Assembly (NCBI RefSeq): GCF_000234665.1
Contig: NC_018334.1
Location: 620,001 to 684,000 of the forward strand
Source: Leishmania mexicana MHOM/GT/2001/U1103
Taxonomy: Eukaryota > Euglenozoa > Kinetoplastea > Trypanosomatida > Trypanosomatidae
Direction: 5' to 3'
Length of the DNA stretch: 64,000 bases
Below, piece after piece: positions 11,873-24,800 of this stretch. The first letter of the stretch is position 1, and each line of letters begins with the position of its first letter. Under the pieces are notes generated by a model. That model ran no database searches, was not told the DNA's origin, and was given only the letters and a program-made list of their open reading frames with translations. Made by a program: the position numbers and the translations under genes.

Positions 11873-14800
11873 GATTGCCGCTGAAGGCTTGTCTGTGTGG
11901 AGGCTTACTAAGCGAGCTTGCGGTATGGACAAAATGCACAACAGGATGGGGAAAGAGAAGATTGCGCTCAAAGCGGGGGTCAAACGTGCTCCTATTCCTG
12001 TTGCGCGCCGCGTGTCGCACAAGCCCCTGCCCCCCCCCCGCCCGACCCTCTCCGCAACCGCGAGACACCAGGGAAGTGGCAGCTCAATCCTTCTTTGATT
12101 GCAAGAAGGCAGAAGAGCGGCCAAATAACAAAATAAATGGCGTATACAACGGACTATGCAGCCACGACAAGAACACCGCAACGACAACAAAAAAGATAAC
12201 CGCAGACGAGTTTCCCGGCCAGCCAAGAGAACGCACAACAGAGAAAAGCGCAGCGCAATGAGCAGGAAAAAAAAGAAAGGGAGGAAGCGAGCACTGAAGT
12301 CGATCTCGACTCCCGTCGACACACGTCGGTCAGCACAGCGTCGAGCACGCCGGCGCGGGACGCACAACGCACGCTGGAATGCACAAACACACACACAAAT
12401 GGGGGGGGACACACCGGAAATAAATAAATAAAAACACGGATGCCGAAAATGTTGTTGTTGTTTTCGTTTCCCCCTCCTCTGATGAGGCCCCTCCGCTCTG
12501 CGATTTGCCGGTTGCTGCTCGACACGGTGGAAATCGACTGAGCACACCAGCGAAGGCGAAACAAATATGAAGAGCGCACCGCTCCCACACACACACACCG
12601 TCCGTAGCCCGCGGGATGGCACCGAAATATATATTTGTATCCAGCACACGTCTCCGAGTCTTTCCCGGGTGGTGGAGAAAGCAGCGGCACCGCAAAGCTA
12701 TTCAAAAAAAAAAATATAATACGATATATATAGAGAGAGAAATATATGTGTTTGTATACAAAAAGCAACGTGTACAAGAAGGGAAGGGGAGGTGGAGACG
12801 ACGAAGGGAGGCGGAAAATGGTCAATTAGGGGGTGGGGGAGGAGGGGAGAAATGATAGGGACTAGGAAAAGCAAGCAAAAGCGAAAGGTGCAAGAGGCTA
12901 GAGCTGATGGACAGGAGAGAAAGAAGGGGGAGGGGGAGGGGCCAAGAGCAGCCTGTCCGTCACCTTTAGCGGTGTTTGCCTGTCCTCACGTCGCTACAAG
13001 CGGCAGGTCTGGGACGGCGTTGGGTGCGCTCTTTTAATGCTGTTGTTTGCGCCCCTGACACGCGATATCGACGTACTGGCAGGTGTGCTCTCTCTACCTC
13101 CCTCCCTCCCTGTGCATCCTTGCCGGGTCGTAGCTACGCGCCTCTTACAGTGAGTTAAGAGGGCAAAGAAACACACGAAGGCGAAATGCTTGACAGGAGA
13201 GAGAACAAAACAAAAAAAAACGAAGATCCTCTCTCGTCCGCGGGTGATGGCGAAGGGGGTGGGGGAGGAGGGAGGGAAGGCTGATGCGTTTGAAAGCAGT
13301 GTGCCTTCCCGTATACGAGACCCGAGGCACCAGTGGGCGGAAAACGGAGCACGCGCAGCCTCTCCGTTTGCTTGTCGTCTCTCTTCTTTTTTTGTCGTTT
13401 CGTTGGGGAAAGGGGAGGCGAGGGAAGGGAAGGTGTGTGCGTGTGTGGGGGGGGGGCGAAAACAACGCGCAACTCGGATAGAATGAAATCAAAAGGGGGG
13501 ACAATAAATAGAAACGAAAAGTGAAGAAGAACGAATGAGTGCGCCAACGCCGCAGCAGCCTCTCGCGGTCGAGTCGTGAACGCTGATGTGCACTTCCGTC
13601 GGCGAGTGGATTCACTCTTGCGTCTGGGAGGTGGGGGGAGAGGGGGGAGGAGGAGGAGGAGGCGGTGTGTGTCCACTTGGTGTGAGATGCGGTTCATGCA
13701 TCATGGAGGTGTTGCATTTTGGTTTGATAGAGGAGAGAAAGAGAGGAGGCAAACGTATGTTCGTCTGTGAAACGTCATTCGTGACGCGCTAAAAGCCGAA
13801 ATCCATTCAAGCGTTTTTTTCTTTTTTCCTGTTCGTTTGCGTTGGGGAGAGGCGGTTGCGGTGGGAAAACAGCGTCCACCACAATGATGGGGAGCGTCTT
13901 CCTCTGGCAGCACCGCAGTAAGCCGCATCAGGTACGCAGGCTCACTCCCCGTCTCCGGAGAAGGCCATACGAGCCGCGGTATGGGTGCGGAGGGAGCAGC
14001 AGTTCACCACACGAGCAGCGCAGGCCATCGTCGTGTGTTCTTTCGTTTTTTTCGTTCGGTGGGAAATTCATATAGAAAATGAGTAATCCACGCACGTCAT
14101 GCATGAAGAAACATGCCTGCGAAAAAATGCGGAGGATAGATGGCTGCCAAGACACTGCCTGGCCTATGCACGCGCGTCACAGAAAACGGAGTGCACGCGT
14201 GCGCAGGTTCGTAAACGGTAAGAAGTGTGAAAGCTCAAACAGACACCATGAATGCGCCGCGAAAAAACAAGGCGTTCTATGCGGCCCCAGCTTTCATGCT
14301 CTGAAGCTGGCCTGCCGCAAGTGTGCCCCCACCCGTCGCTCAGCACACCTCCTTCACAGTCCGACTCAACGGTGAAGAAATAGAATCACCACCACCACCA
14401 CCCCTACACGTCCCCCAGGCCACCATCACCATTACGGGTCCTAGTGAACACGAGTTCCACACAGGGGTGCGCGCCTGGATAAAGAGAAAAGATGAGCTGA
14501 AAGGCTCTCCCCACCATCGGCGCTTGCGACAGTGGCGCCAGCGCTTCTTCATGCGCGGTAAACACTGCTACGCCTTCATGCGCGTTCCTCTTGCAGCTCG
14601 ACCAGCGAGACGGAATCAAAACGAGAACCCCGTGCAGAATGGCCAGCCCGATGAATCGACATCAATGAGGTGGGAAAAAAAAAACGATATCATTGCATGC
14701 GGACTCCACTTCATCTCGAGCGGGCCCAAGACGGAAACAGGAGCGGCAACGCACAGGCCTCCAAAGCCCAAGCCCAGAAAGTCACCACGCCGGACTCCGA

Positions 14801-17357
14801 CTGCATGATGTGCACTCGCACTCCCCGAGCCATCACATGCGTGTGGTGCTGTGATGCGCGACGACAAGTCGCCAAAAAAAAAAGCTACAAGCAGAAGAAT
14901 GAGGGTCAACACCTAAAAAAAGAAAGAAAACAAACGCCCATCCTCGTGAACTCGCTCCGACATACACCCAAAAATGGTCCATCTTTCGATGGGCACGATG
15001 CGCCAGGGACCATCCCGTTACGCGATAGCTGTCGTGAACTCTGTGACTTGCGAATGTCCACGCTGTAGCAACGTCCAGCCCTTGTATCCCACTTATGCCA
15101 CCCGACTCAAGCCCAACAACGAATACATGCGCTCCTGCCAGCAGCGTGACCGGTCAGCCACACCGCATGAATCGAGCCCCGTTCCACAGGCCCAGTCGCC
15201 TGGTGCAACGCAGCCGTAGACATGTTGCAGCAGTCCCCTACCCTGCAGGCCCCCATGCGGCGCGTCCCTCGGCGCGGCTCAGGCTCCCCGCCTGGGCGCA
15301 GTGTCAGCGCCGGGTGGGATACATCCGAGTCGCGTTGGCGCGCTGCCCCTCACATGCCTGCCACAAGCGTGCTCGCGCTGCCACGTCAGCCCGCCACAGC
15401 GCCACCCACGACCCGACCCCTGGCATGCACAGCCGTACGTCGCCCTGACCACCCCACGCCGGCAGCCACCCGGCTCCGCCACCACCAGAGGTGGGTCGGC
15501 ATTGGCAGGGGACAGGGGATGCTCAGCTTTCTCACACAGAGACGGCGCCGGACCCTGAGATAGCACGCGCTGAGGCGTCCCCTGTTATGAGATAGGTAGA
15601 ACGAGGTGAAGAGAACGATATGCGCAGAAGATGATTTTCCCGGGCGCACACGCCCACGTGCAGATGCCCTTCTCAGCTAACGAGAGCTCCATACCGCCAC
15701 GGCCGGCACGAAGAGAGATGGAAAGGGGGGCGACGACGACGACGACGGCAGCGGGGGGAGGAGGGACGGACAGAGAACAGACGAGCAGGCGAGAGGCAAC
15801 CAAAGAGAGAACACAACGGAGGCGAACAGGCGAGAGCGAGCATCGACGCTTCGCACACGGTGCGGCTCACGCGTCAGCACAAGTGCGGCCTGGGCAAGAC
15901 ACGCTGACAGCATTGGGACGAAAACTATAGCAATAACCGAAAGCGAAAAAAAAGAGGTGAAAGGCGCAGATCGATGCCACTGCGGAGGAGAAAATAGGCG
16001 GCTCGGTGAGCCCCCCATTTCAAGGCAATATGCCCTATACATCTATATATATAGATAGATGTATCACTGGATCGGTGAAGCGCCCCTACACACACACCTC
16101 CCGGACGCCCTCGAGCATGGAGAGAGAAAAACGTAAAATCCCGTCGGACACGGTGCGTGCGCTGAGGTGCCTTTAGGCTGCTGGACACGCACGCCTCGCC
16201 TTGGCACACGGGTGCAGCGCCAGACAGCGCCCCGCCTCAGACGGCTCTCCACCATCTGCCCACCGCTGGGGGGTGGAGGGTGGGAGACAAGACAAGCCAG
16301 AGAGGGCATCCGATGTGCACATCGAGGGGCAAAAGCGTGAGATGATATCGAAGACGAGTTCACTTTAAAGGCAGACAAAATGCGAACAACAACAGCATCA
16401 AGAGAACAATTAGACACAGACACAGACACAAACTGAGGGAGGGAGAGGGGAAGAGAAGTTTGAACATGCCCTCCAAACACAAAAAAGACATGCAAAGGAA
16501 GACGCGGGGGTTGGGGGGACGGGCTGACGGCGAAGGAAAGAGAAAAGGGAGGAAAGGCAAGGAGAATGCAGAGCAGACGAGCGGAAGAGAGAGGGAGAGA
16601 GATGTATGTATCGGTTTGTGTGTGCGTGTGTGCTCGCACGTGGGCACAAAAGAAGAAGAGAGAAAGTGTACACGCGCACGGAGAGAGAGAGAGAGACATC
16701 ACCCATGGGAGCAAAACCCAAAAGGCGCGAGCCCTCCCCCATCCAGAGGCGCGTGCACCCCAATGAACGGAGGCGAGAGAGGCTGCACAATTCTCACGAA
16801 GGAGGAGAGAACAAGTAAAATATAAAAAAATAGGAAAGAATCACAGTGACGGGAACCCCGCACCCGAATGTGCGCTCGTCCGATCTGCTGTGCCTGCAAT
16901 CGTACACACAAACGAAAAACAGAGAAGGATAAAAACACACGAAGAAGCAACACGCCGATGGACACGCCGACACAGAACAGGAGAATAAATATAAAAAAAT
17001 AGACGCCAAAACGACGGAGCTGCACGCATACATTTTGGGGGGACCCCAACGTGATGTGGCAAACGCGATGAGCGGGAAAACACAGAGGCGACTTTCGCCC
17101 CCCCGGACATCGCCCGGTACAGAGAGGAGCAGAGAGGTGACGCAGGTGCCTAGGAGCTCGCAAAACAGAACAGCACGCACACGGTGTTTGCCCCGGGTGC
17201 ACCCGAGTACAGTTGTATTCACGGAGCCACATCGAGCGTTCCTTCATAAACCTGAGACCACGCGCGCACATACCAACATGCTCTTTTTCAGATGCTGCTC
17301 CGCTGCCCGTCGCGACTTGCCCGATTCCTTCCGTCATGGCGTGCTCGCGACGGCGCT
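11873..17357. other. Intergenic interval between the two paralogous genes
   Basis: About 5.5 kb without a supported gene. The minus-strand transcript would carry the 3' untranslated region of the gene at 17358-20828 and then the 5' leader of the 2414-residue gene. Purine-rich plus-strand stretches near 12775-12960 and 16440-16700 give pyrimidine-rich RNA, as expected around trans-splice and polyadenylation sites. Short AT and GA repeats occur near 12706-12755, an ATCTATATATATAGAT palindrome near 16040-16056, and a GAC/CGA run near 15735-15752. Frames of 100-220 codons exist on both strands but translate into biased, featureless sequence. Confidence 0.6.
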
Positions 17358-20300
17358 CTACCTTTTATTCAGGCTTCGCCAGTCCCATCGCAGTTTTGTC
17401 TTGCCATCCGCGTCTTTCACTTCTTGCAGATGCGCAGCCACGCTCAGCACCGGGGGCTCCGGCATCCTTGGAAACTCAGCCGGATTGCTGGTCACCAGCG
17501 CGGTCTGAGTGCCCGCCTTTCCGCTGTCGGCCAGCGAGCAAGACGGCCCGAGAGCGCCGCGGCTGTCGCCCTTCCGTTCGCCAGCAGGCTGCTGCTGCTG
17601 CTGCATTGGTGGCGGCTGCAGCGTCCTCACACCAGTCATCGGCGCCGTTCCCTTCATCGCGGACTCAGGAGGAGAGATGCCGGTCTCTCCCAACCCCTCG
17701 TAGCCAACGTAGTCTACAAACCCGTCAAAGTAGCCTCCTGGGCCAAATCCATGAAGAGAGGGGACGCTGTTTCTAGCAATGCCGTCACCGTCCGGGTCGA
17801 GTTCAGGCTGCACTTGAAGGAGCAAGCGCACATCGCTCTTCGGCGGAAGGCCGCGAGATACACAATCAGACAGGCGGCGTTGCAGCGCCTGTGGAGGCTG
17901 AAACTGCTGGCGCGAGTGTTCATATGGCGTGTTCACGTATCTCTTCTGATGCGGCAGCTCATCTGGGGGAGGTACACCATCGCCGGAGACCGTGTGACGC
18001 CCAAATGCACCGCTGCTCTTGTGAGCGCTGCCGACGTAGTCCAGCGTGCCGTTGCCGCCGCTGCTTATAGGCAGAGCGGCAACCGCACCATCGCGGTTGT
18101 TGAAGCTCGTGCTAGTCATGCCAGCGCCGCCATCAGCGTGAATGACAACGTTTGCCTCATTCCGAATCGAGCTTCCAGCATCTGGCATGGCGCGTGAATG
18201 GCAACTTCCACCCACCGGAGGGATGGCGCTTGAAACGGGGACACCGTTCTCGTAGGCCTGGGCTGTCCCCAGAGAGAGGAGCATGCGACGCTGCCGGGCG
18301 CTGCGCCGGCCACTGGCAAGATGAAGGTTACTTATCGTCGAGTGTGACGAGGCTGTGGTGTGGTACGTCTCGCCGCTCCGGGAGCTGCGATCGCTGTAGG
18401 AACGACTATTCTCATTGTGCTGCGACACGGCCGAGCTTACATCCGTCTCGGACATCGGGTCCACTGCGCTCGCGATCACATCGCCACCAGCGGAAGCCCA
18501 GGGCGCTGTGGGGGCATTCCTCTCCCAGTTTGAGCTCTTGTTGCGGAGGTTCGAGGCGGGGCGATCCACCGCGTTGCCTCGTCTTCGCTGAACAGCTCGA
18601 GCAAAGTTGGGCACGAGTCCAATAGTGTAGAAGCGGCCTTGATGCTCGAACTCCCAGAGATAGAACGCGCGTGTAGCAGCCTCGGGGGACGCGGACGGGG
18701 TGGCGCCGGCGTCAGCGGCATCCTTACCGTTGGCAGCGTGCTCTCCATTGCTGCCACAAGGCGAGGCGTGCGAGAGGGCTTTGACGTTTGACGCCGTGAG
18801 TGGAGAGGTGTGCACTCTGCCGTCACTGCCGCCCTGCGTCCTGGATGGCGCTGCGGGTGCTACGGGGGAGAGTGGCGATGGACTCGACGGTCTTGCAGCT
18901 GGGCCCTCAGTCTGGGCAGGCGGCGTCGTCTTGGACCTCGCCGCCGTATAGTAGTCCAGCGGGTACGAGTTCACCCAGTGACTGTTTGAAGTATCCGCCG
19001 CACGGGCTTGAACATACAAGTCCTTCGACCACGACAAGATAACGTCCGAGGCCACCGCCGTCAGCTGCGGACCTGGCGCTGCGAGCGGTCGAACGCAAAC
19101 ACTGTAGTCCCGCGCGTCCTCAGGGTCCGGGTCGTGAAAATCCGTCGCGAGCATCTCCTGCCCTGACAAGTCCTGTGCTACAGCCCAGTCCGCGTCGACA
19201 AAGGCACCCGTGCTGACCTGCACAGCCCGCTCGAGCACCGTCGCGTGGGGATACACCACCCTCCCGACCGTCAGCTGATTGGTTCCAACAACGCAGGCCA
19301 GCTTCACCGTCGCAGCACCGGGCCCTGCAGAAGCAGGCGTCCCACCGTTGGTGCTCTCCTTTGCACGACCGCAAGACCCGCTGCACAGTGCACTCCCGCC
19401 ACCGTGGCCAGGAAGTCTCTCGCCGTCCGCCCTGCTCTGCAGCAGCTTCTGCACTTCCGCACTGGCAGAGCTTGGCAGCGGGGCAGCGTGAATGGCTGCG
19501 GAAGGAAAAGCCGCGTTCGCGTCAACCACCACGGCAGATCCGGCATCCCCGACAAAGCCGGCAAACAGAAATACCGGCGGCGTCGGCGAAGGGTGAAAGT
19601 CGAGCTTCAGGAAGCACTCCGCCATAAAGGCGCACAGCTCCGATGCAACGACGCTGTTCATCTCAATCGCCAAATGATGCGCCGCAACGCGTATTCGCCG
19701 CAACGCTCGCGCCAGCCGCCGCGTCCACTGCAGTTCCGCGCACCGCAGCCGCACCTCGCGCAGGAAGCACAAGGAAGGCACGTCCATCAAGAAGCACGAG
19801 AAGCGCGTACTCGGCAGTGGCGGGTTGCCTGGAAGTCCCGCACGGCGACACTGATCCACGTAAAGAAATGCTGCCTGAAACAGCGCACGACCGAGATGCT
19901 GCTCGCCAGCCGATTTCGAGATGAAAGCAACCAGCTCGTATTCGGCGGGCTCATCTCGCGCGCCAGTGCGCTCGCCTTCTCCCTCATCTCCGGCGCTCTC
20001 GGCCGGTGGCCGGAGGAAGGACTCTGCAGAGGCCCTTGTCGTCTGCCGTCTCACCGGCACCAGTCCGACAAACCCAATCACCATGAAGGAGCAATGCGGC
20101 GCAAACACCACGCTGCCGTGCGGGGCGCCCCAGCGGTTGGCTTTAGCGGCCGAAAACGCGTCAGACCCCTCTCTCGGTGGTGGGGCTACGGAGCTGGTAG
20201 GGTACTCAAAACAAATGGCGCACGGCGTCGGTCGAATTTGCGGACCCTGCATAGACTTTTTCGGCCGCCGTGTCGGCGCCGCGCCCTTTTGTATTGAGCC

Positions 20301-20828
20301 GAAGGCTCGGAGCTGGCATGCGAGCTTCTGCTGATCGTACGCCCGTTGCATATCCTCGTTGGTCTCGTACATGTCCCCCTCGTAGCAACTGACTGTAGCC
20401 GCGTAGAAAGACTCTACTGTAGGGTAGTATAGGTCGCGCGGCAGCTCGCTCAGTGTCCCCCATGACGCCTTCCGGCAGTAAAACTGTGTACCTGGTTCTC
20501 GGTAGGCGTTATACAGCTGCTGCACAAACGGCAACGAGGCCGGAGCCGCGTCGAGGCGTAACTGCGCAGGGCAGTAGTCGCGCCGTGAGCTACGTGATGT
20601 GTGAGAGCTGCTTGCATCTGTGTTGGAGTTGCGGCTGCCCGAATTAGATGACGTTCGAGAGTCGAGCCACGTGGACGGGTCGGGTTGTGCGAAGTGCATG
20701 AACTTCTTCGTCAGCGGCAGCAGTGACACCTCTTTTCGGCGACGGTCGACCCGCCATGCCTTCGTCTTACGATAGCAGAGCTCATCGAGGTACTCATCCT
20801 GCGCCTCGCGACTGGGTGAGATGCCCAT
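17358..20828 (-). CDS. Protein of unknown function (1156 aa), paralog of the downstream 2414-residue protein
   Basis: No named family is recognised. An ATG seven codons further upstream (20849) would give 1163 residues. I prefer 20828 because the protein then begins MGISPSRE, which lines up with MGLVPSRE at the start of the next gene downstream. Gly2 and Ser6 again suit N-myristoylation. With the 1163-residue numbering, shared motifs are LLPLTKKF (43-50), an FVQQLYNAYR...W...PTVESF block (108-148), RPTPCAIC (about 207-214) and FLMDVPSLCFLREVRL (about 357-372). A later VCVRPLAAPGPQLTA segment corresponds to LCVTLTAAAPPPLTY in the larger protein. The C-terminal third is rich in Ser, Gly and Arg with little predicted structure. 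It has no signal peptide or membrane span. The pair probably arose by an old tandem duplication followed by strong divergence and C-terminal expansion of the downstream copy. Confidence 0.85.
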   Translation of the reverse strand: MGISPSREAQDEYLDELCYRKTKAWRVDRRRKEVSLLPLTKKFMHFAQPDPSTWLDSRTSSNSGSRNSNTDASSSHTSRSSRRDYCPAQLRLDAAPASLPFVQQLYNAYREPGTQFYCRKASWGTLSELPRDLYYPTVESFYAATVSCYEGDMYETNEDMQRAYDQQKLACQLRAFGSIQKGAAPTRRPKKSMQGPQIRPTPCAICFEYPTSSVAPPPREGSDAFSAAKANRWGAPHGSVVFAPHCSFMVIGFVGLVPVRRQTTRASAESFLRPPAESAGDEGEGERTGARDEPAEYELVAFISKSAGEQHLGRALFQAAFLYVDQCRRAGLPGNPPLPSTRFSCFLMDVPSLCFLREVRLRCAELQWTRRLARALRRIRVAAHHLAIEMNSVVASELCAFMAECFLKLDFHPSPTPPVFLFAGFVGDAGSAVVVDANAAFPSAAIHAAPLPSSASAEVQKLLQSRADGERLPGHGGGSALCSGSCGRAKESTNGGTPASAGPGAATVKLACVVGTNQLTVGRVVYPHATVLERAVQVSTGAFVDADWAVAQDLSGQEMLATDFHDPDPEDARDYSVCVRPLAAPGPQLTAVASDVILSWSKDLYVQARAADTSNSHWVNSYPLDYYTAARSKTTPPAQTEGPAARPSSPSPLSPVAPAAPSRTQGGSDGRVHTSPLTASNVKALSHASPCGSNGEHAANGKDAADAGATPSASPEAATRAFYLWEFEHQGRFYTIGLVPNFARAVQRRRGNAVDRPASNLRNKSSNWERNAPTAPWASAGGDVIASAVDPMSETDVSSAVSQHNENSRSYSDRSSRSGETYHTTASSHSTISNLHLASGRRSARQRRMLLSLGTAQAYENGVPVSSAIPPVGGSCHSRAMPDAGSSIRNEANVVIHADGGAGMTSTSFNNRDGAVAALPISSGGNGTLDYVGSAHKSSGAFGRHTVSGDGVPPPDELPHQKRYVNTPYEHSRQQFQPPQALQRRLSDCVSRGLPPKSDVRLLLQVQPELDPDGDGIARNSVPSLHGFGPGGYFDGFVDYVGYEGLGETGISPPESAMKGTAPMTGVRTLQPPPMQQQQQPAGERKGDSRGALGPSCSLADSGKAGTQTALVTSNPAEFPRMPEPPVLSVAAHLQEVKDADGKTKLRWDWRSLNKR

Positions 20829-21860
20829 TAGTAGGTCCTTAGAGGCCACCTAGAGAGCTCGGCAACACGCAAAGGCAGAGGATCCGTGCAGAAATCGTAC
20901 CTCGCTGCGTTCTTGACAGAGCGCTGGTCGTGTAAGGTCAGTGCAGCGCGCAACCACAGAAAAAGCAGATGGAGAAGGCCACGCACACTGGGATAAGCTG
21001 AGGTGCGATAACTCCAGCTTCTCAGCACGGCTCGTGAGGGAGGCTGGGAGAAACAGGTCGCGAGACTATGGGTGTGAATGAGCCAGGCGCACGTAACGCG
21101 ATGGGCAATACGATACTGAAACCGTCGGGTAGCACGGGCGCGCAGAGGTCACAAGCGAAGAAAACAACTGCACCGGTGCATTCTACGTTATAGCTAGTCA
21201 GCACTACAAGAGGCGCCGGCGGCACAAGTTGTGGCGGGCGATCACGGGGACGGCTTCGGTGCGTACAAGGCGTGGAAGAGGGAGGGTGAGGAGCACAGAT
21301 GTGAAGCAACAGGATGTCGGAGGCGAGCAGAGAGAGAGCAAGAAGAGACAAAGAGGTATGAGAAAAAAGTCAAGCTGAAGAGATGCACGCGCACGTGTCG
21401 CACGCACCAGATGTAAAAACCTGGCACCGACACGGGAAGCCGTCCGAATACGCAGGGCAAACAAGCCCGCTTGAGTGAAACGAAAAGAATCAGCGGAGCC
21501 CCCGCTCATCTCACACGACGCCGTCATCGACAAGCCGTCATGCCAGTCATCGCACTCAGCGAGTGGGACAACGTGGAGTCGATGAAGATGTTTGCCGCGA
21601 TGTCGCCCCCCCCCCGTGTCACCGCACCTCCCGACACGGGCAAACGAAAAAAAAAGCGTCATGGCAGCCACTTCATTAGATTAGGTCGATAGTGAGTCCT
21701 CACGCGCCACACCGCCCCCCCCCCTCCGCCGCCAAGAGGCGATCGCACAAGACGACATAAAATGCAGTATGAACAACAGAGAGAAGAAAAAAAAGAAAAG
21801 TGACGCACCACCGCTCGCGAGGTTTGCCTCGATGACATGGAGATGTGCAGAGATGCGAAG
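20829..21860. other. Intergenic interval between PRP1 and the 1156-residue gene
   Basis: About 1 kb with no supported gene. It should hold the PRP1 3' untranslated region and the splice-acceptor region of the next gene. Purine-rich plus-strand patches at 21311-21400 would be pyrimidine-rich in the transcript. Homopolymer C runs occur near 21608 and 21715. Confidence 0.6.
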
Positions 21861-24800
21861 TCACTTGCACTGACGCAGGAGCGACGCGACGGCGGCCGCC
21901 ACGCGGTATTCGCGCCCTGCCGCGCTCAGCTCAGCTCCTCCGGCACCGACGCCACGCGAAAGCGCACCACCGACCGCATCCTCAGCATCCTCCCGCGACA
22001 AGCCCTCACGGGAACCAGCCACCGCTGCGCTCTGCGCCACCATACCGTAGAGCACGGAGTCGCGACGCTCCAGCAGCGCCCGCGGCTGCCCCATCTCCAC
22101 CACACGCCCGCGCGCCATCACAAGCACAACGTCGTACGCCGCCACCGTGTACAGCCGGTGCGCGATCGTCACTACCGTGTACGCGCCAAACTGCTCCGCC
22201 ACAATACGCTGCACCGCCTGGTCCAGCTGTGCGTCCACGTTCGCCGTCGCCTCGTCCATCAGGATGAATGCACACCCCTTCTTCAGCAGCGCGCGCGCTA
22301 GGCATAGCAGCTGGCGCTGCCCAACACTGAAGTTCGACCCGCCCCCCTGCACCACAGTGTCCAGTGCAGACATGCTGCCAGACGCAGCACTCGGCAGTCC
22401 AGCAGCTGTAGGAGAGGTAGCTGAGCTGCCACCCACACCCACAAACCCCACAGACACCAGCGCGGCACGCACCTCCTCGTCCGTCGCGTCGCCGAACGGA
22501 TCCACGTTGCTGCGGATCGTCCCGTCGAACAGCACGGGATCCTGCGGGATCATGGCGAACAGCCGCCGCAGCGCGGGAAGCGTGTACGTCCGCGCGTCGC
22601 GTCCGCACACAAGCATGCGGCCGCCGCACACCTCCACCAGCCGCAGGAATGCCAGCAGCAGCGTCGACTTCCCGCTGCCGGTGCGCCCCACAACGCCCAC
22701 CTTCTGCCCAGGGGCAATCGCAAAGCTCACATCGCGCAGCACCAGCGGCAGCCCAGGCCTGTACCGCAGGTCCACGTGCTCCAGCTTCAGCGCGCCAAAC
22801 TCGTCGCCGGCGCCGCTCCTCGCAGCAGCACCCTGCCACGCAGACGCGCCCTCCTCGTCAGCACCACTGGCAACCACGACGATGTCACTCGCTCTTGTAG
22901 AGCTCCCGCTTCCTCCCCTGCCGCCGCCGCCACTCGCTGCCATAGCGCGCGCCACATATGCGTCTCGCGGCTCCAGGAACAGCGCTTCCTGAGGCACGCG
23001 GTCAATGTAGTGGCAAACGCGCTGCACACTGTTCATGCTCGCCTCGACAACGGCAGCGAGGTCTAGGAGTGCAGATAGCGACCAGCTGAGATCGAGGCAC
23101 ATGGTGAGGCTCAGCGAGATCAGGCCCACACGCGCCTCCGGCATCGCCGGCGATGCTTCGACTAGCTTCTCCACAACGCCGATCAGCCCCACCGCAATAA
23201 TGAGCAATGCCGCAATGTACTCGATTCGGAGAGCGAGCCACAACGTCACAACCTTCTCCACGTACGTGCAGCTGTACACAAGGTCCAGCCGTAGCAGCGC
23301 CTCGGCGAACAGCACGTGCGACTTGTCGTATGCCGCGATCGTCGCACGCCCGTGCATCACCTCCTCCAGCAGCGAGAGCAGCGGAGACTGCACCACACTG
23401 CTGCGCCGCCGCACCTCACGCACCACTGTCGCGTAGAACTTCAGCAGGCGCACAAAAGCGTAAGTCGCTAGCAGCATCATGACCATGCTAAGCGGTGACG
23501 TGTACAGCGTCACTGCTAAAGACGTCATAACGTATCCCGCAATGCCCAAAAAGGGAATCACGTTCGCCGGCAGCTCATCGTCGAGGACGTATATGTCCCT
23601 GCTGAACCGGTTGACAATGCGACCCAGCGGTGTGCGGTCAAAAAACTCCAGCGTGGCTGAGCTCACCGTGTACAGGAGGGTGGCGTGCAAGCGGCGGGCA
23701 GCTCGGCGGGCGAACTGAAAAATAAACAGGTCGTTGGCAGAAACGGTGGCAGCAACCACAAGGACAAGTCCAAGATACACGCCAAGCTGTTTGTGCGTAG
23801 AGAGCGCAGAGCCAAAGTAGTTCACTGACCACAGCGTCAGCCAAACGCTGGAGCCTGTCGAGAGCGCTTCGCAAACGAAGTAGCGCAGCACAACTTGGCT
23901 TGCGGCAGATATGCCCCCGCCCGCCTCAACGTAGGCGCGGTACACGCTCCACGGTGTGTGCCCTATCTCCTTCTCCTCCGCCGTCATCAGGCCGCCGCCG
24001 TCCGCTGCGTCCTCATCAGTGACCAGCCCAGATGGGCCTTTCACCGTGCACGGCGCGGCCTTAGAGCTGCTCGTGAGGCCTACACCTTCACATACCGTAG
24101 AGTCCCTCTCGTTGCCGCCCTCCGCCTCTGAGTTCTCACTGACCCGTGAGCCGTGCCGCTGCATGCTGGACAAAGTGCTCCCGTCCTTCTTCCCCCATTC
24201 AACGTCCTCTGTGCTAGCACAGCCATCGGCACCGCCACACCGAACACGGTCACACTCCTCACGTATGCCACCACAGGACGCCACGCTCACCGCCGACGAG
24301 CACGTAGAACTGACCTCGGCGCACTTCGCCTCAACATCACCACCAGTTGTCCCAGGTGGCTGGCCAGCGCCACACCCGCCCTTCTTGCTCGCGGCGGCGG
24401 CCTCCTCGTTCTCCACGTACGCCCTCCACTCCGACACAGCGTACGCAGCATAGCTGCCCGCAAACACAGCGCAGCCCTCGCGCATCACCACCACCTGGTC
24501 CGCGTGCGGCAGAACCTGCAGCTGGTGCGTCACTAGCACGCGCGTCTTGCCCGCCAGCTCGCGCAGCACAACCTCCTCCATCACGCGCCGCCCAACGTGT
24601 ACGTCCAGCGCCGACAGCGGGTCGTCCAGCAGGTACACGTCGCGGTCCGCATATACGGCGCGCGCAAGGGTCACGCGCGCCTTCTGCCCACCGCTCAGGT
24701 TGATGCCGCGCTCGCCGATCTCTGTCCCCAGCCCGCCCGCCATCAGTGCCATATCAACATCCAGCTGGCAGCTCCGCACAGCGCGCGCAAGACGCTCCCT

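Noticed and set aside
11873..12649. 259-codon upstream extension of the 2414-residue frame
   Set aside because: The extension is Cys/Phe/Leu/Arg-rich and looks like untranslated leader. The start MGLVPSRE matches the neighbouring paralog.
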